Assembly: GCA_005281725.1 (NCBI GenBank)
Contig: SSBO01000012.1
Coordinates: 15,528,566 to 15,592,565, forward strand
Length of the DNA: 64,000 nucleotides
Source of the DNA: Wuchereria bancrofti
Lineage: Eukaryota; Nematoda; Chromadorea; Rhabditida; Onchocercidae
Reading direction: 5' to 3'
Positions 13,401-29,949 of this stretch are shown one piece after another. Below the pieces are notes generated by a model. The model saw only the letters and a program-made list of their open reading frames with translations, was not told the origin of the DNA and made no database searches. A program made the position numbers and the translations under genes. Every line of letters starts with the position of its first letter. Within the stretch, counting starts at the first letter, position 1.

Positions 13401-16400
13401 TTTTTTCGTATATACCAAAATCTTCGTTGGGTATATTAATTTTTTAAAAAAGAACAATAAAATTATACAGAAAAGAAGCGCTCAAAAGGAATGCTTTTGT
13501 TTTTTTCAAAACGAACTATGAACGCAAGTAACACTATCAACATGAATCGATTCATGTTGATAATGTTGCAAAAACGTATATGATTCAATTCATTGGATTT
13601 AAAGCTCAGAAAAAAATTTATGTGCTTTGAAAAAGCATATAAATTATATATATAAATATACAAAACGGCATATAAATTAAGGATTTTATATATATATTTT
13701 ATATATATATATTTTATATATATATAATATATATATTTTATATAAGATTAGCTTAAGAAGACAAAAAGAACTTTTCCAGACCACAAATAACTAATTCTCA
13801 TAACCTACTGAAAATAGCAAATGATTTTTGCGATGTCAAAACAATAAATCTAAGTAAATATTTAAGTAAAACTGAATTAGATTTTTCATGGATACAAGTT
13901 TTAGAAAAAACTTTTTGCTAGCATGAATACAGATAATAATACAGACAAAATTATCAACCGAAACATTTGATTTGCGAAGGAAAATTTACAAGACAACTAA
14001 GCAAAAATTCAATCATGTGTTCTTCTATTGAATCCACATTCTGTAGATCTCAGAATAAAAAGATGGAAATTTTAAAATTTCTAATGATGTGATAGATTTA
14101 TTGGAGGAAATGAAATTATTCTTAAGCTACTAACGTAATGGAATTTAAACCAAAAATTATTGAAATGTTAAATGACGCCTCGCACCTCTTAAGCTACGCT
14201 ATTTTTCACTGTACACGATCCCAAAAATGAAAACAAATTTACGATACAAGTAAAAAACAGGAAATCTACAAAAGGCCTCTCATCATAATGAGATTATAAC
14301 TAAGGTTTGCGACTACTTTCGTTTCCATCAGAATTCATTGACCTTTTAATCATGAATAATAAAAGATTCTGTCCTAACTGAACTGATTCTNTATTGTGCA
14401 ACTTTTTAAAAAAAAACTGTTTTCTATCCTCGACAAAAGCAAAAAATATTCGATGAAGATTTGCTTCGACCAGTAAAAGCTAAACAAAGAACCAGCAAAT
14501 AGTAAAATTGGAAGAGAGTTAAAACCAGAAATCAATCGTACATATCATGTATATTCTTGTAAACTTTTGTTGACAGTTTGGCATTACAACTTATGTCATC
14601 TTGTTTACTTGTAGACAAGAAATCGTGTGTCAGGTGACAATGATTAGCACCAGTTGTTAATCATGAATTGACGCGCATTTCATCTAAAACATCATTTAAA
14701 CTTCAAAAAATTTTCCCAGCGTTGGCGTCCAGCTCTTCACAAAAAGATCAGGAAAAAGCTTTGAAGTTCAACAATTGAAATTTAAAAACAAATGAAGAAG
14801 TTTGCAAGTTTTTGCAGAACAAAAACTCAATCGCTAAATAGCATTTTCTAATATAAACTGAAATTTTAAAATCTTTGTATTCAAAAATTAAGAAATAAAG
14901 CGAAACAAAAAGAAAATATTAAATCGTTACAACGGTGAAAGGTATTCATAATAGATAATGTTGAAAGCGTTAAAGATTGCGTAACATTAACACATATTTG
15001 AGATCGAAATCAGAATATATACCTTAGTTTGGATTAAGTCTATCCATAAAAAAGCCCGAAATAATAAAAGTATTAAAATCTCAACCGGTGTATGTATTTT
15101 AGAACAAACGATCCTTCTGTTAAATGTAGTCAGAGTTGGATATTAATATAAAATATATATTATATTATATATATATTATAAAATTTTAAAAAGTTGAAAA
15201 AAGGACAGGAAGGTCAACCGGAAATAGTCGCGTAATGTAAAGGCATCAGAAAGGAAATACCATCCTTTCATCGCCTTAGTTTTAACCAGCTTTTTTTACT
15301 TTTTAACTAGCTATGATAAAGGTAGCCAGTGATTAAAATGAAACTTATAGCTTCTCGGATTTCCAATCATTTATGTAGATTTTTTCAAATGGCTGTGAAA
15401 CGTAAGATGTAAGAGGGATTTCAATGAGAGGGAGGAAGAAAGAGATAGAGAAAAAAGTTTGCATTCCACAAAAAAGTGCATAAAACATAGGAATTAAAGG
15501 TTAAGAACCAGTCAATTAATTGATTAATTAGAGGAGTTAGTTAAAAGAATAAACCTATCATTTTGTCTTTGAATTTCCATTGTCTCAAAAATCACCAGAT
15601 ATTTCATTTGCGTCAATGCTCTACGCATATTCTTGATATGACGCACAAACAGATTGAATTATGAAATTAAGAATGTTTGAAAAACTTTATTTGACACTTT
15701 CATTCAATTTAAATTCAGATGTCTTCAAATAATAATTTATATGCCATCAATGTCTCGTCGATCGGATGGCTTGAATAAAGATAAAGTGTGAACACGAATC
15801 CATTACATTATTCGAACATATGTCACTGCTGATAGAGACTACGTTAAAGTTAGCACTTAAACTAAGTATATTTTCTGCAAATGTTAGATGTATTGGAGTA
15901 AAATAAATTTAATCGTAGAATAAAAAAGATATTATCAAATCAGAGTTTCATTGGTTAGTCTATAAATTTATTAATGGGCTTGATATTTGTAGTTTTGGAT
16001 TTCAAATTATTGCGAAAAATTCAGAAATCGAATAATGATGTATGTGTATACAGAAATTATATCATAATGGAAAAGAATTATTTGATGGCTAAAATTCTTT
16101 TTCACCCTTTACGCTTGGATGTGTAATTTCCTTCGCCCACACTTTCATCAATAATCACAATGTGAGTCTGTAAAAGCCACCGGAAGCTTGATAATTCGCC
16201 GAAAGCAAATAGGAGGGAAATGATCCACCAAAGCGCTCTCTTCTTTCCTTTCTTTAGATGCAGCTGTCGCTAACTAATGGTCTAATCTAGCTTTTATGCA
16301 ATCAAATATCGAATTACTTATCGAGCACAGAGAAACTGGCAATCCTTCTCCAATTCATCTACCAATTCCGTTCCTTTCATCAGTCACAGTTTTTTCAAAT

Positions 16401-19400
16401 GTAAGCAGCGAAGATGAAGAGAGAGCGAAAAAGAAAGAACTAAAATAAGGGAAAAGCTAAGGGTTAAATCTGAATTAAACTTTTTAGTCCTTTGAGATTA
16501 ATGCTGTCCAGACATCATAAATATGAAAATGATAATAAAGATGGTACTCTGATAATGTTGACGATGAAAGTTTCTAGAATTCCATTTGAGAGGTACTGGA
16601 ACTCCTACTCAAAACTTTGATAGGCTATGATCACAGAATGTATTGAAAGTAATGAAATTATTTCACCGTATACATCGTTTTTGTACATTCTCGTTAGGTT
16701 CTATTACTTCTCATTAGATTCTATTTGTTCTTAGTTCCTATATCACAACCAAAACATTAAAGTCTCAAGACGTGAAGCTTTAAAAGTTTCCTTCAAACTA
16801 GAGTGGTGCCATGAAGCAACAGAGTTGAAAATATTATCTCATTGTTACTAGTGAAAATAATACATATAATTTAATGATTCGATGAATGCTCCAAACCAGT
16901 TTTTTCGAATGGATGCTATTATGAGTAACCGTATTATTAGTGATAATATTTGATAACGGTTACTGTTCACAGATCAATGAGTTTTTTTTTGCTATCTAAA
17001 CAATAAATGGTAAATGGAATTATAAATTGATCGACATACCATGTTTTCATTCTAAAGTTCAGAATACTTTTTATTAGTAGCACTAACATGAAGGAAACTC
17101 TCTATTGATAAAATTTCGAAAAAGTTGTATTGGTGACCGAAGACCACCACTTAATCAAATGAAATATCAGATATTTACTACTGTTGAAAATGCTTACTTT
17201 ATAGCGAGGCATTTTCTGGTTGGTTCGCAACGTACATCTATGCAAATTTGTCCGGAAACATCATTTTGTCTGGTAATGGCTTGTATTCGATACCAGCGAT
17301 CTTCACCGGAATGTTTGACAATATCACGTTTTCGTATGCTTACTAAACCAATCTGTCGTGGTAAACGATTGCTCACATTTTCGGTGATTAAAAAATGGAG
17401 CTGCGAAAAGGTATTCGAAATTTCGTGAACAAAATCATCGCCAAAACAGCATCTGCAATAGATTCAGGAATTATTGAATAAATCTTTACAGAAAATTTTA
17501 TAACTTCTTTAAATATTACGCAGTGAAATATCAAAAAGATCGTTCTTTTTTCTTATATACCGAAATCTTCGTTCGGTATATAAATTTTTTAAAAAAGAAT
17601 AATAAAGTTATACAGAAAAGAAGCGCTCAAAAGGAATGCTTCAAGTAACACTATCAACATGAATCGATTCAAAAACGTATCTGATTCAAATCACTGAATT
17701 TAAAGTTTAGAAAAAAATTTACATGCGGCACATAAATTAAGAATTTTTAGTGAGAGGGATACTGGGACGTGTTGTTTTAATGATGTAATTTAGGCTTGAG
17801 AATGATGTAGTGGTCTTTTTCGGGTGAGCAATATCGACGTTTGTGTAAGAATGACGTGGATTTTCAAATTAAAAAATGGAGTATATAAGATCAGCTTAGG
17901 AAGACAAAAAGAACTTTTCTAGACCACAAATAATTAATTCTCATAGGCTACTGAAACTAGCAAATAATTTTTGTAATGTCAAAACAATGAATCTAAGTAA
18001 ATATTTAAGTAAAACTGAATTAAATTTTCCATGGGTACAAGTTTTAGAAAAAATTTTTTGCTGGCATCAGTACAGATATTAATACAGACAAAATTATCAA
18101 CTGAAGCATTTGATTTCGCGAAGGAAAATTTACAAGACAACTAAGCAAAAATTCAATCATACGTTCTATTGAATCCACATTCTATAGATCTCAGAATAAA
18201 AAGATGGAAATTTTAAAATTTCTAATGACGTGATAGGGAATGATGACAGCTACTAACGTAATGGAATTTAAACCAAAAACTATTGAAATGTTAAATGACG
18301 CCTAGCATCTCTTAAGCTACGCTATTTTTCACTGTACACGATCCCAAAAATGAAAACAAATTTACGATACAAGTAAAAAACAGGAAATCTACAAAAGGCC
18401 TCTCATCATAATGAGATTATAACTAAGGTTTGCAACTACTTCCGTTTCCATCAGAAATCATTGACCTTTTAATCATGAATAGTAAAAGATTCTGTCCTAA
18501 CTGAACTGATTCTCGAATCCCAAATATTTCCTTCACTAATCATTAATGCAATAAACTAGTTAGGAACTAAAATTTTTGAGATCAGTTTATTAAAATCATA
18601 CTAGACTGTGTCAGTAGCTAATAAAGATCAAATAATTCCATAAAAATGAATAACATTTACACATTTCCATTAGCGGTTGATGTTGACTGAAAAATATTGA
18701 CAGTGTCCAATCTTGCTAGCACAGTTATTGGTCGAATATGATCGTTGTTATTGGTATGACTGCTACTAGTGCCACTACTGTGATTAATTCGAGTAGGCAA
18801 GTTTCGGAGTTGAGCGATATTGACACGTAATACTTCAATAAGCCTCAAATATCCATCACAAAGTATCCGCCCGGAATGATGACGATAGTAAGTGGAAGTA
18901 CCACTAGCACTTGTATTGGTCACCATTTTACCACCATTTTGAGCAAACGGTAATGTCGGTAATGATGATGACACCACGCAGTTAGCTCCAGGAACCACTG
19001 ATGTTGATGATGATGTCGACGAGGATACTGATGGCGAAGTTGGTGCTATCGAGGATGATGACAGTGTCGAGATTGCAGAGGACGGGGCGAATGTCGACGC
19101 TCTGGCTACGGAATGTCCTCGCCCACTTAATTCACATTTGCTCATTACATAACAAGTACTACCTGCAAATTAATTAGTAAATAAGCAACTCCCGATGATA
19201 AAATGAAAGTCCAACGAGACGACAACTAGTATCATTAATGAAGTTAAAAGTTAAAGTTCTTACACAATTAAGTAATTTATGTCAAAACAAAACCAATTAC
19301 TTGATATGGGCAAATATACTTATAAATTACAAAAACATCGTGTTTTTTTAATTCATAAATGAGTAACAAATTAATTGAGATATTCCAATTTCATATCTGC

Positions 19401-21174
19401 AGATATAACTATGATGTAATATGGACTCGTAAACCTAAGTAATCCGAGCAACCTGAACAACCTGAGCAATAGTGGACAGCTTCAATCAAAGCTAGTAAGC
19501 AGGTATCAGTGGATTAAATTAATGATTTGGAAGAAGTCCATGTATTTCATAGAATCAGAACTTAATTTTAACAAGTTTCTTATATTCTAGAGTTCCAAAT
19601 GGAATCGGTATTCTCCTACCGATTCCATTAAGTAAGAAATACAAAATGAAACCTACGAAAAGATATACAAAAAATTGATATATGGAAAATTGGAAATGAT
19701 GCAAAGAAATTTAATGGAATCGGTGGAAGAACAAAAAATAGCAAAAAAAAAAAAATATTTTCGAATTCCCTAGATCAAAAAGAGAAATTTCATTGCACTT
19801 TCTCGACTGGAACATTAATGGAACGCTGTGACGATACAAGAATAGAAATACGTTCGTTTGGTTGAAGCTCATACATGGCATCATATTGGTCAGCAGAAAT
19901 TTGCATATAGAGGGTAAATTTAATTTCAAAGTGTAAATTCAATGAAACAACATCTAATCTCGACAAAATTAGAATAAATTTAATTCGCCAGAAATGGAAG
20001 TTAAACCAGAAATGGAAGTTACTTATCTTTACACCAATTTCGCTTTCGTGTAAGGTAAAAGATCTTTATTAAATGCATTGTTCCTAATAGTAAAAATATA
20101 AAATGAAAGAAAAAGATAAAAATCTTCAAGTAGGTGAAAGTGAAATTCAATGTGAACTTATTCAATTAACATTATTCCAGTGAAATGGAAAGTTGAAAAA
20201 TTTGTAAATGCATCAAATTCTTTATTTTTCAATAGAAAGTACAATAAGCATTCATTTACTTACAAAAATTAGCGAAACTTTTGAAATAAAAAGCACTTCG
20301 TGTATTATTTAGTTAATTGTTGGGTTGATAAGGCTCAATAATGACAGCTTAATTCCACGCCATGACTAATTTATGAAAGAAGTAGAAATGAGCTAGCTGT
20401 TGAAAATAACAACAGGATAGTTTAATAAATTTAATTTCGACTTTTACTCCCTTTTCCTTATCCTTCCGGTGATTGCAACACCTATAAATTCTATGGATTC
20501 ATCATTACACTATGGCTACTAAAAAATTAGATATCACAGAAGATTTCGAGCTTTCAGGAGTTAATTGATCGCTTTCAAGAATTTCTAAAGAACTGAGTTT
20601 TTTCGGTAATAAAGTAGAATCTTAAATGCTGTGATATTCCGTATAGAAGATTGAAATCCTAAGAGAAACTCTCAGAAGATGAAAATCAGCCTAGACTTAT
20701 CATAAAGAATTATTTCCAAAACGTCACGTGAAACTGAAATAACAGATGAGATTAACTAAACAAATGAAAAACAACAATACTTCATTTCAATAGCACAATG
20801 AAGGGAAACTAATTCAACAGTTGGTCATTCTTAACATAGCTAAACAATGGTTCGGTCAAAGAATTTGGCGAACTAATCAGTCAACTTGGTTAATTAATAG
20901 GTGAATTAGACGTTTAGTTAATAATTCAGTTAATGTGGCTGGCTGTTCAGTGGTTGGAGCACTTCCATCAAAAATGTTTTCTTATTTCTTTGGGCGAAAA
21001 GAAACCGGAAATTCGCGGGCTGCTGATATTATCGTAATGATGGTGATATTGGTTTGATGATGGCGATGATGATGTTGTCATTAAAGTTGGTCGATGGGTC
21101 CCATTGGTTTTGGGTTGTTTTCGAGGGGTTGATTCACCTTGCTCGTTTGACGATGACATCCCATTCGTTGCCAT
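1206..21174 (-). CDS. Tandem-C2 protein, probable GAP1-family Ras GTPase-activating protein (N-terminal part)
   Basis: GAP1-type RasGAPs carry two C2 domains, a GAP domain and a PH/Btk region, and switch Ras off at the membrane. Only the N-terminal part is here. Exons on the minus strand: 21174-21006 (tentative), 19162-18661, 17452-17198, 1861-1744 and 1400-about 1206, continuing off the left edge. Phases agree at every join (1+2, 2+1, 2+1, 0). The first two exons give a Ser/Thr/His-rich low-complexity head. C2A begins near YLRLIEVLRVNIAQLRNLP and ends with IGLVSIRKRDIVKHSGEDRW, then DVSGQICIDVRCEP, resembling the GAP1 pattern IGKV.I.K.D...HSGK..W...EVQG. C2B follows with GLNIREPADLYLLVTLQVA and VQLQMSLWHDVLPGFNSYFQ. 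The C2 calls are good; the RasGAP assignment rests on the C2A pattern because no GAP domain is visible. The final donor could be at 1206 or 1210. The ATG at 19145 is an alternative start if the 21 kb exon is not used. Confidence 0.6.
1744..1861 (-). CDS. Tandem-C2/RasGAP exon: start of C2B
   Basis: This 118-nt exon lies between TTTCTGCAG and GTAAGT. One base completes the codon left by the C2A exon. It encodes VVDYTGLNIREPADLYLLVT and then LQVATRVVQSEKLSIGINR, which fits the first strands of a C2 domain (ADLYLLV corresponds to the usual SDPYV). It ends in phase 0, matching the next exon at 1400. Confidence 0.6.
2102..3983. repeat. P-version segment, partial (ends at N)
   Basis: This starts at the point where homology with 4577 onward begins and runs to the N at 3984. 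From 3321 to 3983 it matches 6794-7456 at a constant offset (3,473), and from 2885 it matches 14392-15490 at a constant offset (11,507). It contains only intron-like AT-rich sequence. It is the left end of version P. Confidence 0.7.
4037..4222. repeat. Dispersed repeat, copy 1
   Basis: Starts GCTGGAAAGCGAGGAGAAGC and shares about 180 bp, with substitutions and small indels, with 40538-40710. The shared core includes TCTTTGTTCATAAATTAAC and CGCTTTACACACATTA. No terminal inverted repeats or coding potential could be recognised. It lies in the unique stretch between the N at 3984 and the Q copy. Confidence 0.6.
4577..6792. repeat. Q-version segment, partial (ends at N)
   Basis: Homologous to 2102-3983 but with substitutions and small indels, for example loss of the TATA-rich stretch seen at 3640-3680. 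From about 4898 it matches 9821-11715 at a constant offset of 4,923 and stops at the N at 6793, where the other copy continues. No coding sequence. Confidence 0.7.
9164..9418 (-). pseudogene. Duplicate C2A exon (P/Q chimera)
   Basis: This is a third copy of the 255-nt C2A exon, with intact splice sites. Its low-coordinate part has the P bases (for example at 9238), while from 9352 upward it has the Q bases. It is thus a junction between the two versions inside one exon. See the repeat entries and findings for the assembly interpretation. Confidence 0.55.
9653..9678. repeat. 26-bp perfect palindrome
   Basis: ATCAACATGAATC followed by its exact reverse complement, with no spacer. It is repeated at 13536-13561 in version Q. 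In version P (about 17650) the right half is missing. Confidence 0.75.
13047..13301 (-). pseudogene. Duplicate C2A exon (version Q)
   Basis: This is the same 255-nt exon with intact splice sites and no stop codons. It differs from 17198-17452 by a few substitutions: Leu for Val in the ICID-RCEP segment, and Asn/Ile for Asp/Val in FGND-FIHE. Because it is fully open it is not a decayed copy. It is best read as an allelic or tandem version of one exon rather than an additional domain, since chaining the copies would repeat half a C2 fold and break the phase. Confidence 0.55.
13536..13561. repeat. 26-bp perfect palindrome (Q copy)
   Basis: Same palindrome as 9653-9678, in the long Q segment. 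Confidence 0.75.
14392..18513. repeat. P-version segment, long copy
   Basis: Begins after the N at 14391 at the equivalent of 2885 and runs through the C2A exon at 17198-17452 into sequence that joins the next upstream exon at 18661. Together with 2102-2884 it reconstructs about 4.9 kb of P, nearly the same length as Q. The two versions differ by scattered substitutions and small indels. Confidence 0.65.
17198..17452 (-). CDS. Tandem-C2/RasGAP exon: second half of C2A (version P)
   Basis: This 255-nt exon runs between TTGCAG and GTAAGC. It encodes CCFGDDFVHEISNTFSQLHF, then LITENVSNRLPRQIGLVSIR and DVSGQICIDVRCEP, the last strands of a C2 domain in GAP1 style. Phase fits the exons at 18661-19162 and 1744-1861. 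Two further copies of this exon lie at 13047-13301 and 9164-9418. This one is chosen for the model because it directly follows the upstream exon without an intervening N. Confidence 0.65.
18661..19162 (-). CDS. Tandem-C2/RasGAP exon: Ser/Thr-rich head and start of C2A
   Basis: The exon is preceded by the acceptor AATTTGCAG and ends at a GTAAAT donor. From the ATG at 19145 it encodes about 100 residues of Ser/Thr-rich low-complexity sequence. This is followed by RILCDGYLRLIEVLRVNIA, the first beta strands of a C2 fold, with a Ser/Thr/Asn-rich insertion (HSSGTSSSHTNNND) in the first loop. The acceptor could also be a spliced-leader trans-splice site if 19145 is the true start. It leaves two bases, completed by the single base that opens exon 17452-17198. 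Confidence 0.6.
21006..21174 (-). CDS. Tentative first coding exon of the tandem-C2/RasGAP gene
   Basis: This open stretch starts at ATG (21174) and encodes MATNGMSSSNEQGESTPRKQ followed by Ser, Asn, His and Pro-rich sequence. A GTTTCT donor after 21006 leaves one base, which fits the two-base start of the exon at 19162. The composition matches the Ser/Thr-rich head encoded there. No conserved domain is present, and reading through instead reaches a stop at 20968. It could be a separate small ORF or chance. Confidence 0.35.
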
Positions 21175-25892
<4,718 letters not shown>

Positions 25893-26019
25893 ATGTAGTC
25901 ACCAGTATATGTGTATGCCAATCCGTGTAGATAGTGACAATGAGGAGAAATGTATGGAATGTGCGGTAATAACAATTAACAAGAGCAAAAAGTGGAAATG
26001 AAAACACACACACACACAC

Positions 26020-29000
26020 CATACCTACATAGGTACGTGTATATATAAACACATGTAGGAAGTGTATATTCCTTAGCAAATGGTGATGACAAAGTTTTGA
26101 ATATAAAAGAATCTTCAAGTGGGGTGATAATGATAAGAACTGTGCACTTATAGTAGTTATAGAGGTTGACACCGATGATCTATATGGAAAAGCAGACTGA
26201 CTGATTACTATTAGAATAAATTATCGAAAAACTACCAAGAAGAATTCTTTTTAATTTTCATTTAATAAAATCAATCTGGTAAAAACAAGGAAGCGAGAGA
26301 CTTGGATACTTAATTCACTTAATTAATCACTCCTTGTAAATCACAGTTGTTTAGAGGTTGCATTCGTCGTGTTCTATTTTTTCGCTTCTTTTCACGTGAC
26401 TTTTGTAAATACTTCCTTTGTAATGAATTTAATTAATTGAAGAAACTTGGGTCATCTTACTTCTTCCCCTTTTCTGATCATTCTTTCAGGCCACTTCTAC
26501 CTGGCAGGTAATATTTTTAGCCGTTTTGAAGAGCAATGACCTGCATATTACAATGAGAAATAAATAGGTGAATGGTTTGGATCGATATGAGGAAGTACAA
26601 TGATTCTGAGAGATAATCAGATCAAAGGAATAAAGTAGAATTTCAGAGAAAAGTTCAAAAATAACTTGTAGTAACGGTGGCGAAAAGATCAAACGAGAAT
26701 GTGGACAAACGTACGGTTTTGGAGATGCATCGTTCGTCATTCGTATCCAGAATATTTGATACTACATTTTACAGCTTTCCTTCCTAATGTTTCTTTCAAC
26801 ACTTTTTCCATCTTATTTTTCAACCTATAAACAATTTCAGTCGAGTTTAGGATCAACAATCACTAGACTCCGTGCAAGGAGTGATCGATCATGAGAGTTC
26901 GATACTAAATGAGAGATCGTTTACATATGCGTTTGACGTAAAGGTCGCATTACATATTTATGACCAAAACAATGAATGAACGCACAGCAGTTCTAGCTAT
27001 ATATATTTCAAACAAAGGATAACAAATACGTTCTGTCATATTTGCCCAATTTTTAAATAGTTATTTCGAGTCTCTTTCATTTCCTCAAACAAACAGAACT
27101 CGGTTTGGCGAACTCTTGGATTTAAAATTTAAATTTAGATGTCGTACGCAAATGTTCTTGGTAAGTTATGAAAAGAGGTATCTAATGCTTGTAGCGTTGT
27201 TGAGAAATCTGTTTTTTCGATTTACATATCTCCGGATTCCTACTGCTTTCCTTTACTGTATTCCATTGCTGCAGTAGCTGCATGATTGCATAGAAATGGA
27301 TTTGCATCAATTAAAGATTAGCGAAAGAGTGATGTGATATCATTCTACATAGGGTACAGGTAAAAAAGTGCCACTGAGGCATGATATGAGACGGTAGAGA
27401 TCAACAAACGATCACTGAATGTCATGCAAGCCTCAGATCAGTGCAGAGTTGTTGGAGTTAGAAGAATATGTTAAGCTGAATGAAAAATTATGCAAACTTC
27501 TGATATGAAGCTAATTATTTCTTAGATTAGATGGCGCATATAATATCAAGTTCCGATTTTTAGGCGTAAACATGTATCAGTATTTTCTATCACTTCTTTC
27601 TGAAACATGCACTGTTTTGTCAGTATCCGTTACAAGTATTGAATAGTGATAAAGTATCACGAAAAATGTTATATAATTGATCGGTTGTATTTACTACAAC
27701 TTCCATTAAAATTATCGATTATAGTGAATGTAAAATTACTGTTAAATATTTGCTTCAAAATTTGTGTCACCGAATTAATACCCGCAAATAAGCAGCGATA
27801 AAGAGCAGCCGTAAGATATATAAGAGCCATGCTTCTTAAGAGAGCTAATTAAGCAAATGTTTTAGTGAACAGATTTAGAAAGATTAAGAAGATTTGTTTC
27901 ACACAGCTAATGGATAGTGTGCTATAAAATACTCTAAATGTTTGCAATTACCATTACAGTTTCTCTCTTCTGAGTTTGAAATCCAATTTTGCATTAAGAA
28001 ATATGAATAATTTCAATTCAAAATAGTTCAAATTTTGGCTGGGATAACTTAAATTTAAAAAATTTTCTTCATTTATTTGGAAGTCTCTTATATGAAATTT
28101 TATTCCAAGCAAATTCAAATATGGTCCAGTTGATTTATATCACAATTCATTTCAGATCACTGAGATAAAATGAACACTGTAACATGTTCTTATCCTTTCA
28201 TTCGGTCATTTTGATAAAATTTAAAATTATGGATTTAAAAAATTTAGATTATTTTCAGGTTTTAGTTTCAATTTTTTCATTTCATTAAGGCAAAAAAAAA
28301 TCCAGAAATATTCCAAATTTTTTAATGTGGGAAAAAACAAATGCCTTTAATTATAAAAATTTTCAATTGAGAATTTTTGAATGCTTGAAGAAAATGTTTG
28401 TTACTGTTAATTTCTTTAAAGCCAAAATGTTAATCACAAAACAGGTGCAAAAGACATTCTCTTTAAAAAGCTAAAAGTTAAGTTTTTTTAAGGAATTAAT
28501 TCTCATCTACGACTCCTACTATGTATGTTTTATTCATCTCTCGAAAACCGTTTTACCACCTGGTTTGAGAGAAAAAAAAAACTTTTATCAAAAAATATGT
28601 TTCGAGTGGAGTAAGAAACACCTGCAGAAGTTATTTGGATGAATAAATATTTCTTTAAAATCACTTCTATCCAAGCATTTTGATTTGGTTACTTCACTGA
28701 AATATGATTTTTTCGAAGTAGCTTTCACTAAATGCTTAAGATATCAAATTGTTTGCTCGCATCAGATTTCAACTCTCCCTTTCCGATTTTTAATAATCTC
28801 CAAGGGGATAGCGTAAATGTTTTTAACAGAAATTTAATTGTGAATTCACGTTTAGTGAAACAATTATTGTTCTCACAAATTTGTGTTACTAGCATCAACC
28901 ATTGCAATCCTCAACTGAAAATCAGGATGTATTCTAATAATCGCTTTTTAAAAATCGGAATTTTCATACGGAAGACTTCAAAAATTGTTCTTGAACTGTT

Positions 29001-29949
29001 ATTGCCGCCTTTAGACAATAATAGAAAATCAAAATATAATAAGACTGCAACTATTTTTCTAGCTTAACCAAGGTAGAAAGGAAAGTAAAAAAAATTGTGA
29101 CAGGGACAGGAACTGACTAGAATTCAAACTTAAAGACAAGTTTCTTTTTACGTTTTTGAGTTTCATTTCTCCTTTCTTTTTCCTTTCCTCATTATTATCC
29201 TCAAAAATTTTATTCTTTCTGAATACCAATTTCCTTCTTTCAAAAATTTCATTCTATCTGATCAGTTAGATAACGCTTTTGTGACTGATCAAATTACTAC
29301 TGGCCATCAAGGCTTACATAAATTTACGATGAGAAGTTTAACTGTGGGAGTCGTCAAATAATGGTGCTAATAAATCATTTTCCCCAATAACTTATACGAT
29401 ACGCTTTGCTAATGAAAGCGGTTGATGAGTGGCAAATTTCATATTTCTTGACGGGAATCAATAAAGATCGATTTGTATGACTCTTCAATATTTCATCAAT
29501 AATATTTAAAAGTAATCTCTAAGAGTTTATAGTTTTCTGGCTTGAATCGTGGACATTGTTGTGCATAATCGTCATAATCGCTGTCCGAGCAGTCTGTTAA
29601 TTCAAAAATTATATTATCAAATTATCTTCCCATTTCTGTGCGAATTTGTCAAATTTATTGAACTGCTTGATCAGAGTGAATATTGCCCTAATAAATACCA
29701 AATGCTTAAAAAACTAACTTTATTTTTCGAAATTGACATTTTTTAGGGTACTTTCTTCAAACAAAGTTCATTAAATTTATGACAAGTAAAAATATATTTC
29801 CATGGATGCTATTAGAATCATTACGCAATGCGGTACATCATATCAGTGAAGAATAAAGCTGCTTTCTTTTACTTTTCAGATAAACTTTCTGTCATTTCTT
29901 TACAGACAGGTTGGAATTTGTTAACTGAACAAAAAAGCTCGCATTACTG
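26020..29949. other. Long intergenic stretch, nothing supported
   Basis: AT-rich, with short chance frames only. I found no exon chain with consistent splice phases and no repeat family. Confidence 0.4.

Larger units (their letters stand above)
9821..14390. repeat. Q-version segment, long copy
   Basis: Continues version Q from the equivalent of 4898 through the C2A exon copy (13047-13301) to the N at 14391. There it ends at the position equivalent to about 18512 in version P. Together with 4577-4900 it reconstructs about 4.9 kb of Q. Confidence 0.65.

Noticed and set aside
2102..18513. P and Q segments as a transposon family
   Set aside because: They contain a C2 exon of the surrounding gene, have no terminal repeats or target duplications, and end at N characters.
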